Assembly: GCA_026225945.1 (NCBI GenBank)
Contig: JAMJFZ010000690.1
Location: forward strand, 496,001-560,000
Direction: 5' to 3'
Origin: Cricetomys ansorgei
Lineage: Eukaryota; Chordata; Mammalia; Rodentia; Nesomyidae
DNA length: 64,000 nt
Below the pieces are notes generated by a model. The model was not told the origin of the DNA and ran no database searches. It saw only the letters and a list, made by a program, of their open reading frames with translations. A program made the translations under genes and the position numbers. Within the stretch, counting starts at the first letter, position 1. The number at the start of each line of letters is the position of its first letter. Below, piece after piece: positions 40,100-50,500 of the stretch.

Positions 40100-41765
40100 T
40101 CTGGTATCCTGCAAGCACCAGGGGCATCCTGCAGACACCCAGTCATCACTCAAGCACCTGGACACCACACAGGCACCCGGTCATCTGAAAGTCACCAGAG
40201 TATCCCACAGGCACCAGATTCACCATACATCACCAGGACACTACCCACCCCTGGACATATCATGGCATCCTGCTGTCTGTCACCAGACATCCTGCAAGCA
40301 CCAGCCTCCAGCACCCGCCCTGTCCCCCCAGGCACCCGGGCTGCCCACAGGTTTCCAGGACCTTCCACAAGCAGAATGACATTCCATGGGCTCCAGGGCA
40401 TCCCACAGATGCCTGGGCATTGTGCAGGCACCCAGACATCACATAGGCACCTGGATCCCACACAAGTACCCAGACATCCCTCAAGCACTCAGACATCACA
40501 AGTACCAGGGCTTTTTGCTAGCACCTGGGTATCCCACAGGCACCTGCACACCCCACAGGCAGCAGGGCTTTCCATGGGCACTTGGACATCCCACAGGATC
40601 CAGGGCATCCCACAAGTGCCCAGACCTCCTGAGGGAACCAGAACATCTTTCAGGCACCAGGACAAACCATGGGTACCAGGGCATGCCACAGATGCCTGGG
40701 CATCATTCAGACACTGGGCCAACCCACAGACACCCAAACATCTCACAAGCATCCAGACATCTCACAGGCACCAGGACACCACTCAGGTTTCTATTCATCA
40801 CACAGGCACCCAGAAATCCTGCAGGCATCAGAGCTTCCCATGTGTACCAGAGCACCCCACAAATGCCCAGTCATCACACAGGCACTTGGCCAAACTGCAG
40901 CAACCCGGACTTTACACAGGCACCCAGACCTCATGTGGGCACTGTTGCTTGTACCCATCCACGGGACCCTTCAGGCAGGGGGGTACAGTTGGCGCAGAAC
41001 CAGGACACAGACTCTGGGAGTCAGGTAAGTGGCAAAAGGCAGACTCGGCTTATTGCGGGAGGGGAAGCCCTTTATACCCTTCACCTGGCCCAGCATCCCA
41101 TTGGCTGCCAGACTACAGCTGCTGCTCCTTGGGCATGTCCAGGCTGGTCTGTCTCTGGGCATGCCTGGGCAGGCCCACCTCTGGGTATGTCCACGTGGGT
41201 CTCAGGCCTTGTTTTGTCCAGTGGCAAGTCCAGTTTTCTCCTACAGGGCACCCTACCATCCCTCAGGCACCTGGAAATCCCGCAAGCACCACAGGGCATC
41301 ACCCAGGCAACCAGTCATCCTGTAAGAACCTGCATATCCCACAAACACCAGTTCCTCCTGCAGGCACCAGGACATCTTGCAGGTGCCTGTACATCCAGCA
41401 GGCACCAGGATGTCCCCCAGGTTCCAGGGCATTCTGCAGACACCCAGGCATCATGCAAGGACTGGGCAAACCCACAAACACCCGAACATCCTGTAAGTAT
41501 TTGGACATCCTGCAGGCACCCATTCTTCCTACAGGCTCCTGGACACCACACATGCACCCAGCCATCTCTCAGACACCCAGACCTTTGTTTCCTGATCCTT
41601 CTGTAGGTATCTGGCCATTCCACACTCACCTGGACATCCTGAAGGTTCCCAAGCATCCTGTGGGCACTGGGTATCGGTGGGCCCTTGGGCACCACACTGA
41701 TCACATTTCAGGTAACACCTGGACATCACCCAAAGCCCTGGACTGTCTGCCAGAGTCAGCACTAG
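40100..41765. repeat. Degenerate 19-bp minisatellite
   Basis: Read directly, the block consists of imperfect 19-bp units with the approximate consensus CAGGCACCCAGACATCCCA. Good consecutive examples run from about 40799 to 40935. Because three units make 57 bp, every reading frame returns to itself with a 19-residue period. The unit carries few stop triplets, so long frames stay open (509 codons at 40262-41791, 406 at 40386-41606, and several on the minus strand). The open frames are explained by composition. I see no signal peptide, known domain or splice structure. A solo LTR (40943-41245) interrupts the array. Confidence 0.85.
40943..41245 (-). mobile_element. Class II solo LTR with 6-bp TSD, minus
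   Basis: The element begins TG and ends CA and is flanked by perfect gggcac repeats (40937-40942 and 41246-41251). Six bases is the duplication size of class II (ERVK-type) retroviruses. On the minus strand it shows a CCAAT box, gggtataaagggc (TATA) and then caataagcc as a candidate polyadenylation signal, so the LTR points to the minus strand. A second copy lies at 63028-63325. No internal retroviral sequence is present. Confidence 0.88.
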
Positions 41766-41884
41766 GCAAACTCCAAAAGTATCAGCAATGAAGATGGAAC
41801 TTCTAACCGTTCTGGACCAAATGAGCATACTGAGGCCTGCAGAACCCCTCTTAAAAGGGGGAAGCTCAACCCACCAATGGAACA

Positions 41885-43110
41885 TTGGCAGGGACATCTT
41901 GCTTGTTGCTCAGGATCAAGATGTTCCTGAGGTTTGGCAGTGTATTCTTGGGTCAAGATCTGCTGAGACACCAGACAGCTGGTTCCCACCCCAACCAGAA
42001 CACCGTGCATCTATCCTGCCACCTTGGTCTTTGCACTTGCAGCCTCCCTCCCCATCAGAGAGGGTACTCCCCATCAGAAAGGGTACTATGAGCAGCAGCC
42101 ACAGCCATAGGAGCAGTGGTTTGGCTCCAATATGGCAGGCAGTGAAGTGGTCATGCATGTCTAGTGTTAGCCAGAAAGCTGGTGCCTTGTGTGGACACCT
42201 TGCCCAGATGGCGTTTTTTAGCTGGGACATCTTGCTGATTGCTATGGTGTGCCTATGGCGCTGGACCTGCTCAGATTCCAGGTTGTTGGGCCCTTGTCTG
42301 CCCTCAGCACTATTTGTCCTGCTACCTCAGGCCTGCAGCCTGCAGCTCACAGGCAGTGCTGCAGTTCATGTTCTCCCCACCCCATCAGGAAATCCCTATG
42401 AACAGCAGCCACAGCCATGCAGTCATAGGAGCAGTGACTCAACACAACAGGCAGTGAAGCAGCCAGGTGGGTCCAGAGGCAGCCTGAAGGCCAGTCCCTT
42501 GTGTGGAGACCTCATCCAGAAGATGACACTTTTTTAGCTGGCACATCTTGACGATTGATGATTTGTCTGGTTTAGAGTGATCCTGCAGTTTGGCAGCATC
42601 ACTGTGGGCAGGACCCACTCGAACTCCAGGTTGGGCCCCGCCCTGACCTCAGCACCATTTGTCCTGCTACCTCAGGACTTGTACCTGCGGCCACAACCTG
42701 CAGGCAACAATGCAGTCCAAGCAGACCCCACCTTGATAAGATCAGCAGTTGTAGCCATGCAGCCACAGGAGCAGCAGCTTGGCTCCAGTATGGCAGGCAG
42801 CCAAATGGCTAGGTAGTGCCAGCAGCAGTCAGAAGGCTGGTTCCCCCATGCATGTAGAGACCTTGCCCAGAAGATGAGACATTCTGCAGCTGGGATGTCA
42901 TGCTGATTGCTCTGGTTTGGAGTGATCCTACAACCTGTTTGGCAGCATGCCTGTAGTGCAGGACCCACTCAGACTCCAGGTTGTTGAGCTCCACCCTGCT
43001 CTTAGCACTGTTTGCCCTGCTACCTCAGGCCTTGTGCCTGCAGCCTCCAGGTAGCGCTGCATTCTATGCTCTCCCACCCCATAAGGAGTGGCAGCCACAC
43101 TCACAGGAGC
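41885..43110. repeat. ~330-bp tandem repeat, about four diverged copies
   Basis: Recurring anchors: 'agctgggacatcttgctgatt'-like words start near 41888, 42222, 42537 and 42889. Each is followed by a cagg/cact word, 'tgtcctgctacctcagg' and 'gcagccacagccat'. Spacings are about 315 to 350 bp. The frame at 41788-42537 (249 codons) crosses two units and shows no family features. The family is not recognised. A tandem promoter array of a retroelement is one possibility. Confidence 0.7.
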
Positions 43111-43961
43111 ATTGGCTCTGATCTGGTGGTCACTGAGGACTGGGTCCCCTGTCCACCCTGGGTGCATTCCCATGTTTGCCACCACCTCTAGTTATGTTTC
43201 TTAGCAGTGCTCACCATTGTTCCCCTCCCTGCAGAACCCCTCCCACCCCACCCCCTGTTCTGTGTCACTTTTCCTTGAGTGTCTTTGTTCACCATCTTGG
43301 TTGTGCCAGCACTATCTATGCCTCCAGTTTAGATTCTCTCAGCTTGTGGTGGGGCAAGTGGAAGGGTGGCAGTGGCCCCTGCCTACCGGGGACCACCCTC
43401 ATCTATCCCAACCACAACTCTAGCTCCACATCTCTGCTGTGTATATTCTGCTGGACTTGGCAACAGAATAGTTTCTCGGTGTCCATGAAGTGAGGGACTG
43501 GAGGCAACTGTATTGGTGGAGCAGCTGGGCATTACTCCATTACCATGTTAGAATCCCCTAGATAGTGAAGGTTTCTAAAAGAATAATTCTGGCCCATCCA
43601 TAGTCTCTTGTTATCTCTTGCAGTGTGATTTCCCTACTGCCAAATCTTGATCATATGTCCATCATGTGATGCCACTCATACTACAGTAAAAAGCCCTTTA
43701 ACTTACCTGCCACCATTGTACCATTGGACTTATCTAAACATCTTGTAATTATTGTAGTTTGCAGGATTCAAAGCTGGGTAAGGCTGTTGATTTTTTTCCC
43801 CTAGTAGCCTGTATACAATTTTCTGATTGTATTTAAGGCCACTTCACAGAAAATAACTCATACCTGGCACTGTAAACCTGGCCAAGAACATGCTCACTAA
43901 GTACTGTTACTTTGCTAAATTAACATAGTATCAAACTGCTCTCTAAATATATAAATCTAGG
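43111..43961. other. GC-moderate flank of the tandem repeat, unidentified
   Basis: A C-rich stretch (about 43200-43260) and a 105-codon chance frame at 43176-43493. It probably continues the same repeat complex as 41885-43110, but I cannot name it. Confidence 0.4.
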
Positions 43962-44090
43962 GCCAATGAGATGGCTCATTGTGTAAAGGTACATGTTGTC
44001 AAGTTTGACAACCTACGTTTGATTCCTGGGACTCATATGATAGGAGAGAATCAATTCTCGAGGCCTTCATGCATGCATGTGCATACATGT

Positions 44091-44150
<60 letters not shown>

Positions 44151-44160
44151 AAGGAGGGGG
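43962..44160 (+). repeat. B3-type SINE with (TC)n(AC)n, plus
   Basis: Head gggccaatgagatggctcat (tRNA-like), body caagtttgacaacctacgtttgattcctggg, then a (TC)n tract (44090-44116) and (AC)n (44117-44145). Confidence 0.82.
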
Positions 44161-44199
44161 GCACATAAAGTAACAAAAAGTAAATAAAAAATACTTAGC

Positions 44200-44780
44200 T
44201 CTGTATCCACAGATTAGTGCAGCTATCATTCCTCAGCAGAGAAGCTTCTTACAGTGGACAGCAGTTAACACCGAGACTCCCAGCTAGTCAAAGTACAGAG
44301 AATAAACGACAGTGGAATGCTTAGCTCCAAATGGAATATCTATATAACTCCCCTATGCCAAAGGCTCATGGAAGATTAAGAGGTAGTAGAAAGACTGTAA
44401 AATTAGAAGTTATAGAGGGCCACAAAAAAGTGTTTTCTGGATATGAACCACTGTACTCACAGCAGCTGTGGTTGCCTCTACAAGACCTGCAGGCGATCAG
44501 TCAGCATTCCAGCTGTGGTTGCCTCTACAAGACCTGCAGGAGATAAATACAGTCAGCATTCCAGTATGCAGAGAAGAGTGGCTCCCAAGGCTCCATCTTT
44601 AGCTGAAAACCATTGGAAGCTGATAGTTGTAGGGGAAAGGGGAGTCAGTTTTCTTTATGGGTGTGTCCTCTTGTAGTTTGTCCCTACTCTGAAGAATGGC
44701 CTTACACTCATGCATATATGGGCAGTACTAACTGATCTCAGAGGGTTATAAAGAAAAGAGGCTATGAAGTACAAAATTGA
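44200..44780 (+). mobile_element. LINE-1 3' UTR fragment with internal duplication
   Basis: It shares order with the copy at 59151-60345: 'ggaatatctatataactccc', 'tttctggatatgaaccactg', 'actcacagcagctgtggttg', 'catatatgggcagtactaac'. A 31-base word beginning cagctgtggttgcctctac occurs twice, at 44463-44493 and 44510-44540, a local 47-bp duplication. Confidence 0.65.
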
Positions 44781-45088
44781 GCTACCCAGCCTGAAACTTT
44801 CAATCTCCAATGTGTATATGTGTGTACATACAGGTGTTCTTGTGTAGAGGCATGAGGGAGGGTTGTGTATATACATATGTGTGAGTATGTAGATGCCAGA
44901 GTATAACTTTGACTATAGATTCTCAGGTGCTGTCTACCACTCCCTCAAAAGAAACCAAAGTCTGTCACTTACCTACAACTTACCAAGTAGGCTAGTCTAG
45001 CTGGCCAGCAAGTCCCAGGAATCCACCCTTTTCCACATCTTCGGTGCTATAAATAAGTGTTCAATATCACACACAGATTTTTAAATTT
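44781..45088. other. Intergenic, probably L1-derived tail
   Basis: TG-rich stretch (tgtgtatatgtgtgtacata) and then unrecognised sequence. Confidence 0.4.
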
Positions 45089-45228
45089 TATTTTTTGAAA
45101 CAGGGTCTCACTGTGTAGCCTTGACTGGCCTGGAACTCCCTATGTAGACCAGGCTGGTCTTGAACTCAGTGATCTACCTGTCTCTTCTTCTTGAGTGCTG
45201 GGATTAAAAGCATGTTCCACCCATGACC
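45089..45228 (-). repeat. B1 SINE, minus
   Basis: tttgaaacagggtctcactg, tgtagaccaggctggtcttg and gagtgctgggattaaaagca are a clear reverse-complemented B1. Confidence 0.92.
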
Positions 45229-45322
45229 AGCTTGTGTGTTTTTATTTTTTAATGTGGGTTCTGAGGATGAAAATCAGGTCCTCATGCTTGTAAGGAATCA
45301 ACTGAGTCATCTCTCCAGCCCT
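45229..45322 (-). repeat. B2/B3 SINE head fragment, minus
   Basis: gatgaaaatcaggtcctcat and caactgagtcatctctccagccc are the reverse-complemented tRNA-like head. Confidence 0.78.
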
Positions 45323-45915
45323 ACTTTGCTCTAAAAACAAAAACAAAAACTTCAATAAATCAGTTTTGGAATATTTCCTGGGAGGATAAAAACAGCATTA
45401 CAAAATACACAGTAAAGTTATTTGGAAAGGCAGATCAATTGTTTTAAAAATTCCTATGGATATTGCTGCCTACTTTGTGGCCAGCACTGGTTAGCAAACC
45501 ACTCCTTACCATCCTGCTCCTCTCAAAATTTCTGAAGGAAGTAGGCTAAATCAGTGTTGTACTTGCAGCTTCCAGTCACAATACTGCCTTTGTGATGTCA
45601 TGGCCCCTTTAAATTGGGTGAGGTCTTTGGCCCTTCTGAGGATCTTTAGTACATGAGATTGGAGGACTGTAACACATACAAGAAGGTAGCTGTTCCCAAT
45701 ACATCAATATTGCCTAAGTTGGGGATGGAACTGCCACCCACACCTTATTTCACATAGATTCCGTCTCCTGAGACCAAGTCCCAAACCTAGTCAGTGGCAT
45801 CTAGGAATACACAGGGCTTTCCATCTTACCACGCAAAATAAAACTTCAGGGGGACATTTGTGTTGGCTCAGTTCTGACCGACCAGTGTCTGCCTATCAGG
45901 AAGTTCTTCATCCCA
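45323..45915. other. Intergenic downstream of gene 1
   Basis: No coding evidence. The segment ends at the short tandem duplication next to gene 1. Confidence 0.5.
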
Positions 45916-46097
45916 CTTCCAACCTGTAAAGACCAACCTTCCACCCTTATCTACCCACGATCCCTTTCCTTCCTCCTTGCTCCACCATCAGAGACTCGGA
46001 ATGAACTTCCAACCTCATAAAGACCAACTTTCCGCCCTTATTATCCACCCACGATCCCTTTCCTTCGTCCTTGTTCCACAATCAGACACTTGGAATG
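45916..46097. repeat. Two-copy 90-bp tandem duplication beyond gene 1
   Basis: Copy 1 starts at 45916 (cttccaacctgtaaagacc) and copy 2 at 46006 (cttccaacctcataaagacc). Both run through 'cacgatccctttccttc' to 'ctcggaatgaa'/'cttggaatgaa'. They lie immediately past the expected cleavage site of gene 1 on its strand. Confidence 0.85.
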
Positions 46098-46123
46098 AAA
46101 TACATAGTTTCAATCTGATTAAC

Positions 46124-46129
46124 TTTATT
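46124..46129 (-). promoter_or_regulatory. Polyadenylation signal of gene 1
   Basis: AATAAA on the minus strand, in the context ccaataaagtt, 116 bases past the stop codon. The matching signal of gene 2 has the same aataaagtt core, and the following bases (gaaa..atgt.tttc) also align. Confidence 0.85.
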
Positions 46130-46244
46130 GGCACAATCTATCACCAACTATCACATGGTGAGATTTGGGGTTTTTTCACTGACTGTGACTCAGTTGCCAG
46201 ACCAATGACATTGATGTTTCTCTGGTCTTTCGGCTGTTCCGAGT

Positions 46245-46804
46245 CTAGGAGCTTGCCGGCTGTTCATTAATGACAGCCTCTTTAGGCCCGGTTGACTCAG
46301 GTGAGTTTATGTTAGCATTCTCATTCACTTGTTCGTGAATGAGTAATGCTAATGCCGTTTCGCTGGGTTGTTTAGGGATTCGCACTGCAATGCCTTTCAC
46401 CGAGGCCTTCCTCCTGGAGAGCCTTTGCAGGATTCTCTTCCCCTTCTTAATTATCTGAAAGGACCACAAAATAAGGTCACCAGGGCATTGGTTTGGGAAA
46501 AAATAGATACACATGTGGAGGGAGATTTATGAGAAGAGGCAGGTATAAAGGTGGGGTTTTTAGCAGGCCAGAGAAAGACCTAAGTGGGGGGCTAGCTGTA
46601 GAAAGTAGGGAATGAACGTAAGTTCGGTCCTCTCACCTTCCCAGCACACCTGGAACCAGAATAACGCTGGGTCTTGCGGTGGTGAACACTTGACTTCGGT
46701 TGGTAGGAAGAAGACTTGCGCTTTTTCTTCAGCTTGACTTTCGTGGTGGAATTAGCTGGTGCTTTAGCACTAGCCTCCAGAGGTCTTCTGGCCACTCTAG
46801 CCAT
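46245..46804 (-). CDS. Gene 1: two-exon, very basic small protein
   Basis: Exon 1 coding is 46804-46637 (56 codons), the intron is 46636-46455, and exon 2 is 46454-46245, ending in TAG; the product is 125 residues. The donor is AAG|GTGAGAGG and the acceptor a pyrimidine-rich tract ending TTTCAG; both splice in phase 0. The start ATG has G at +4 and aligns with the start of gene 2 by position in the leader. Residues 1-84 contain 28 Lys/Arg and one acidic residue, including a nuclear-localisation-like KVKLKKKRK at 22-30; the last 41 residues are Glu/Asn-rich with six Glu. There is one Cys (53), no signal peptide and no membrane segment. This composition suits a nuclear or nucleic-acid-binding protein. 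The promoter suggests spermatid expression (inference). I do not recognise the family. Cypt-like or VCX-like genes have a similar general plan, but no sequence match is claimed. Confidence 0.78.
46455..46636 (-). other. Intron of gene 1 (182 bp)
   Basis: GT-AG intron. Its first bases (gtgagagga), middle (ctggcctg) and 3' part (ccaatgccctggtgacct) align with the 186-bp intron of gene 2 (gtgagagga, ctggcctg, ccaatgagcctgtaacct). This is the strongest evidence that the two genes are paralogues. Confidence 0.8.
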
Positions 46805-46877
46805 GAGGATGTCTTGCAGCGGACTGAGGCGAGCACGCTGAGCGCCCTCCTTATCTATCCTGGCTGAACAATGGAGG

Positions 46878-46945
46878 GCCACACCCAACAGTTCTCATTG
46901 GTCCTCGCTAGGCAATAGCAGTTGAGTGTCTGAGACGGCACAAAG
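46878..46945 (-). promoter_or_regulatory. Promoter of gene 1 (CRE-like, CCAAT, CACCC)
   Basis: On the minus strand, in order: tgccgtct at 46940-46933, a CRE-like site with one mismatch from the gene 2 version; a CCAAT box at 46901-46897; and gggtgtggcc at 46887-46878. No TATA box is seen. The start of transcription probably lies just downstream. Each element has a counterpart in gene 2. Confidence 0.65.
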
Positions 46946-47510
46946 TCCTACTCTCTGACACGTTTGCCAGTGAAGGGACTCAGGGCAGGCTGCCTGAGAA
47001 CTCCTAATATGTCTTACACATCAGAAAGTGCAATCTTCATACCCTGGGGAGGGGAAAATGTGATAGAACTACAAAGTCTGGTTCAAACAGGAGACTTAAA
47101 CTTATGCTTATACTTCCTCCCTTCGTCATACACCCAATTTAGACTGCCATGAACTACTGGGAGAATTTGCTACATCAAACACTTTCAATCAACCCCTACT
47201 CTGTACTTCATTGTATTGGCTTTCCCTTAGTCTTCCGATAGTCTTTTAGATATCGTACCTAATTATTATCCAAAGTAATAAGGCCCTATTAAGAGTTCAT
47301 GGATATGAGGATCATCCTACAAATAGCAACAGCAAAAACCATGTGTCCCATAAATAGACATTACCTTACCTATAAAAATTTGGCATCTCAGACTGCCAAT
47401 TTTGAAATTCCTAGTTTTGAATTAATGTTTTTTTCGACCACTCCAAGTATAGACAGGAAGTGGAGAGAACAGCCCATTATCGAAAGTTATATATTCATTA
47501 GACTGCATTA
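46946..47510. other. Upstream flank of gene 1, duplicated at gene 2
   Basis: Words such as accctggggaggggaaa (about 47041) and ggctttcccttagtcttcc (47219-47236) match the flank upstream of gene 2 at the same distance. The duplicated block therefore extends about 0.4 kb beyond the promoter. No ORF is supported. Confidence 0.6.
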
Positions 47511-50500
47511 ACATCTAACATGATGTGGATTCCCCTACCTAAACCATTTAAAACATCCCCAAACCCTTCCCTTGCCAAAAACACATGGAAAGACTAGTCC
47601 TCCCCTTTCCACAAAAGAGATGTTCAGGCTCTCCAGTGGTGCACAGATATATTTGGGGCTCATGGTGGGCACAGGGAGTGGTTTCTGGGGACCTGGAGTT
47701 CCCAGGAGGGTAGTGAGAGAGCCAAGCAGCAGCTCTCAAAGGCAGCTGGTAGAAGAGGGTGCCAGGATGCTGGGGAAAGTCAGATTTCATCCCCAGGAGA
47801 AACACGTGACAGTGCAGTGCCATGTGAGACCAGGAACAGGCAACCAGTAGCCCAATCCTCAACATGGACTACCTGCTTCCATGGCCAACTTAAGGGCCAT
47901 TTAAGAAGGAGCTCATAGAAAGCTGAGGGTGCTTGATTGCTGAACACCTGGAGCAGGCAGTGCCAGTAGGGTTGGGCCTGACAAGAGGACAGGGCTGAGG
48001 TGGAGCTGCCTCCACATAGAAGGGTGCTCAAAGCCCCACAGCTAAGGGGTATGGGGCTGAGCCCAGGCGCCAGCTCAGTATATAAAAAGGGGCATGTGGG
48101 GTCCTAGTCTTCCACAGAGGCAGGACTCTCTGGCTGCAGGGTGTGTGGGAGACAGAGCCCTCCAGAGAGGCATCGATCTCCTTAGAATAAGGACCATACA
48201 GACTGTGGACTCTGCACACTGAGGAGCCCCTACAATATGGATATTTGGAAGGGCATGTGTATAGTTTCAAAAGTCCCCATACTGATGCCCCAGTTTTGTG
48301 CCCCCAGCACTACAAGAATACCAACCACATTGTCCTGCAAACCACCAAATCTGATAAAGGATAAGCTAATCAGTACTGTACTTACGGCTTGAAATCATTT
48401 TCCTGGGATATTACTTACTGGCTTCTTTTAATGAGATGATATCTTGACCTCTCCTGAGGCATTAAGTGGATTATGTCACAATGAGGGATGTAAGAAAGAG
48501 CGGGAGGTAGGGGACCAGGATGTCCAATGCTGAGGCTGGTACTGCCATCCACACAGGTCACGTCATGTGAATTTCCTTACCTACACCACTTAAACCATCT
48601 CTGAACCCTTCCCCTGCCAAATACACAAGGAAACACCAGTCTTTCCCCTTTCCACAAAGAGGAAATGTGCAGACTGCCCAGCAGTCCTCAGCTCAATTTG
48701 AGATTCGAAGTGGTTATAGGGGGTGGTTTCTGGCACCCGTGGGTCTCCAGTAGGGTAGTGAGCAAGCAAAGCTGCAACCACAAAAGGCAGCTGGTAAAAG
48801 ATGGGGCCAGGATGCTAGGAAAAGTCAGATTTGCTTCCCAGCAAGAACACAGATGGCAGTGAAGTACCATTTTGGACAGGTAGCCGAATCATCAACTTGG
48901 TCTACCTGCTACCATAGCCACCTTAATGTCCATCTATGAAGGATCTCATGGCCAGCTAAGGCAACTTGACTGCTGAGCACCTGGAGGAGGCAGAGCCAGG
49001 AGGGTTGGGCCTGGCAGGGTGACAGGGCTGAGGTTGAGCTGCCTTCACACAAAGGGGTCCTCAAAGCTTCAGAGTTAAGGGGGCTAGGGCTGAGCCCAAA
49101 TCCCAGCTCAGTATGTGGAAAGGGCCATGTATGGGTAAGATCCCTCCAGAGAAGCAGAGTGCTCCATAGAATGAGGACCATACAGACTGTGGACTGCACA
49201 CTGAGGAGCCCCTACAGTAAGAACATTTCCTAGGGCATGTGTTTAGTTTTAAAAGTCCCCATAGTGATGCCCCTAGCTTGTGACCAGAACTACAAGAATA
49301 GCACCCACACTGTCAGACAAACCATCAAATCTGATAAGGAATAAGCTAATCAGTACTATACTAATGGCTTAAAATCAGTTTCCTGGGGTATTACTGGTTT
49401 CTTTCAGTGAGGTGACATCTTGGCCTTTCCTGAGACCTTTAAGTGGATTATGTCACAAAGAGGGATGCAACAAAGAGTGGGTGGAGGTAGAGGTCCAGGA
49501 TGTCCAATGCTGAGGCTGGTGCTGCCATCCACACACCTCACATCATGTAAATTCCCCTATGTACACCCTTTAAACCATCTCGAAACCCTTCCCCTTCCAC
49601 ATACACATGGAAATACCAACTCTTCCCCTTCCCATAAAGAGGCAATGTTCAGGCTCTCCATTAGTCTTCTTCCTACACCCTTTCAACCTTCCCCTGAACA
49701 CTTCCACTGCCAAAATCACATTAAAACACCAGCCTTTTGCACAAAGGGGAAATGTGCAGGCTACCCAGTGTTCCTTAGCTCCATTTTGGCTCATGGTGGG
49801 CACAGGGAGTGGTTTCTGGGGCCCAAGGGTCTCCATCAGTTACTGAGAGAGCCAAGTAGTACCCCCAAAAGGGAGGTGGTAAAAGAAGAGGCCAGCATGC
49901 TGGGAAAAGTCAGATTTGCCTCCCAGGAGAAACACAGATCACAGAACAGTGCCATTTGTGTCCGGGACCTATCAGCCAGTAGCCCAATCCTCAACTCAGT
50001 TCTCTTTCTACAATGGCCATCTGCAGGGCCCACTATGAAGGAGTCCATGGCCAGCTGAGGCAGCTTCACTGCTGAATTTGGAGGAGGCAGAGCTAGGAAG
50101 CTTGGGCCTGGCATGGGGACAGGGCTGAGGTCAAGCTGCCTTCACTCAGAGGGGTCCTCAAAGCCCCACAGCTGAGGGGCATGAGACTCAGCCCAAGCCC
50201 CAGCTCAGTATGTACAAATCTGCATTTGAGAGTCTGAGCCCTGCACAGAGGCAGGAATCTCTGCAGGGTGTGTGTGGGGCAGAGCCCTCCAAACAGGCAG
50301 CAATCTCCATAGAATGAGGACCAGATAGACTGTGGACTCTGCACACTGGGAAGCCCCTACAGTATGGATATTTGGAAGGACATGTGTATAGTTTTGAATG
50401 TCCCCATACTGATAACCCTGGCTTTGTGAACAGAACTACAAGAATACCAACTACACTGTCCTGGAAACCATTACATCTGATAAGGAATAAGTTAATCAGT

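Noticed and set aside
40100..41765. CRISPR-like array
   Set aside because: The units are contiguous degenerate 19-mers without spacers, in a mammalian context full of SINEs and LINEs.
40262..41791. Open frame of 509 codons as a His/Pro/Gly/Thr-rich protein gene
   Set aside because: All three plus frames and several minus frames are open in the same 19-bp minisatellite, the frame crosses a TSD-flanked LTR, and no domain or splice structure is visible.
41788..42537. 249-codon frame as a gene
   Set aside because: It begins in the minisatellite edge and spans two copies of the ~330-bp tandem repeat. No family features, signal peptide or introns are apparent.
46245..46804. Histone or protamine identity for gene 1
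   Set aside because: It is Lys/Arg-rich, but there is no histone-fold pattern, no Arg clusters typical of protamine, and the C-terminus is acidic.
46805..46888. N-terminal extension of gene 1 upstream of its ATG
   Set aside because: The open frame continues upstream, but the only possible start there is TTG, inside the promoter. The ATG at 46804 aligns with the gene 2 ATG.
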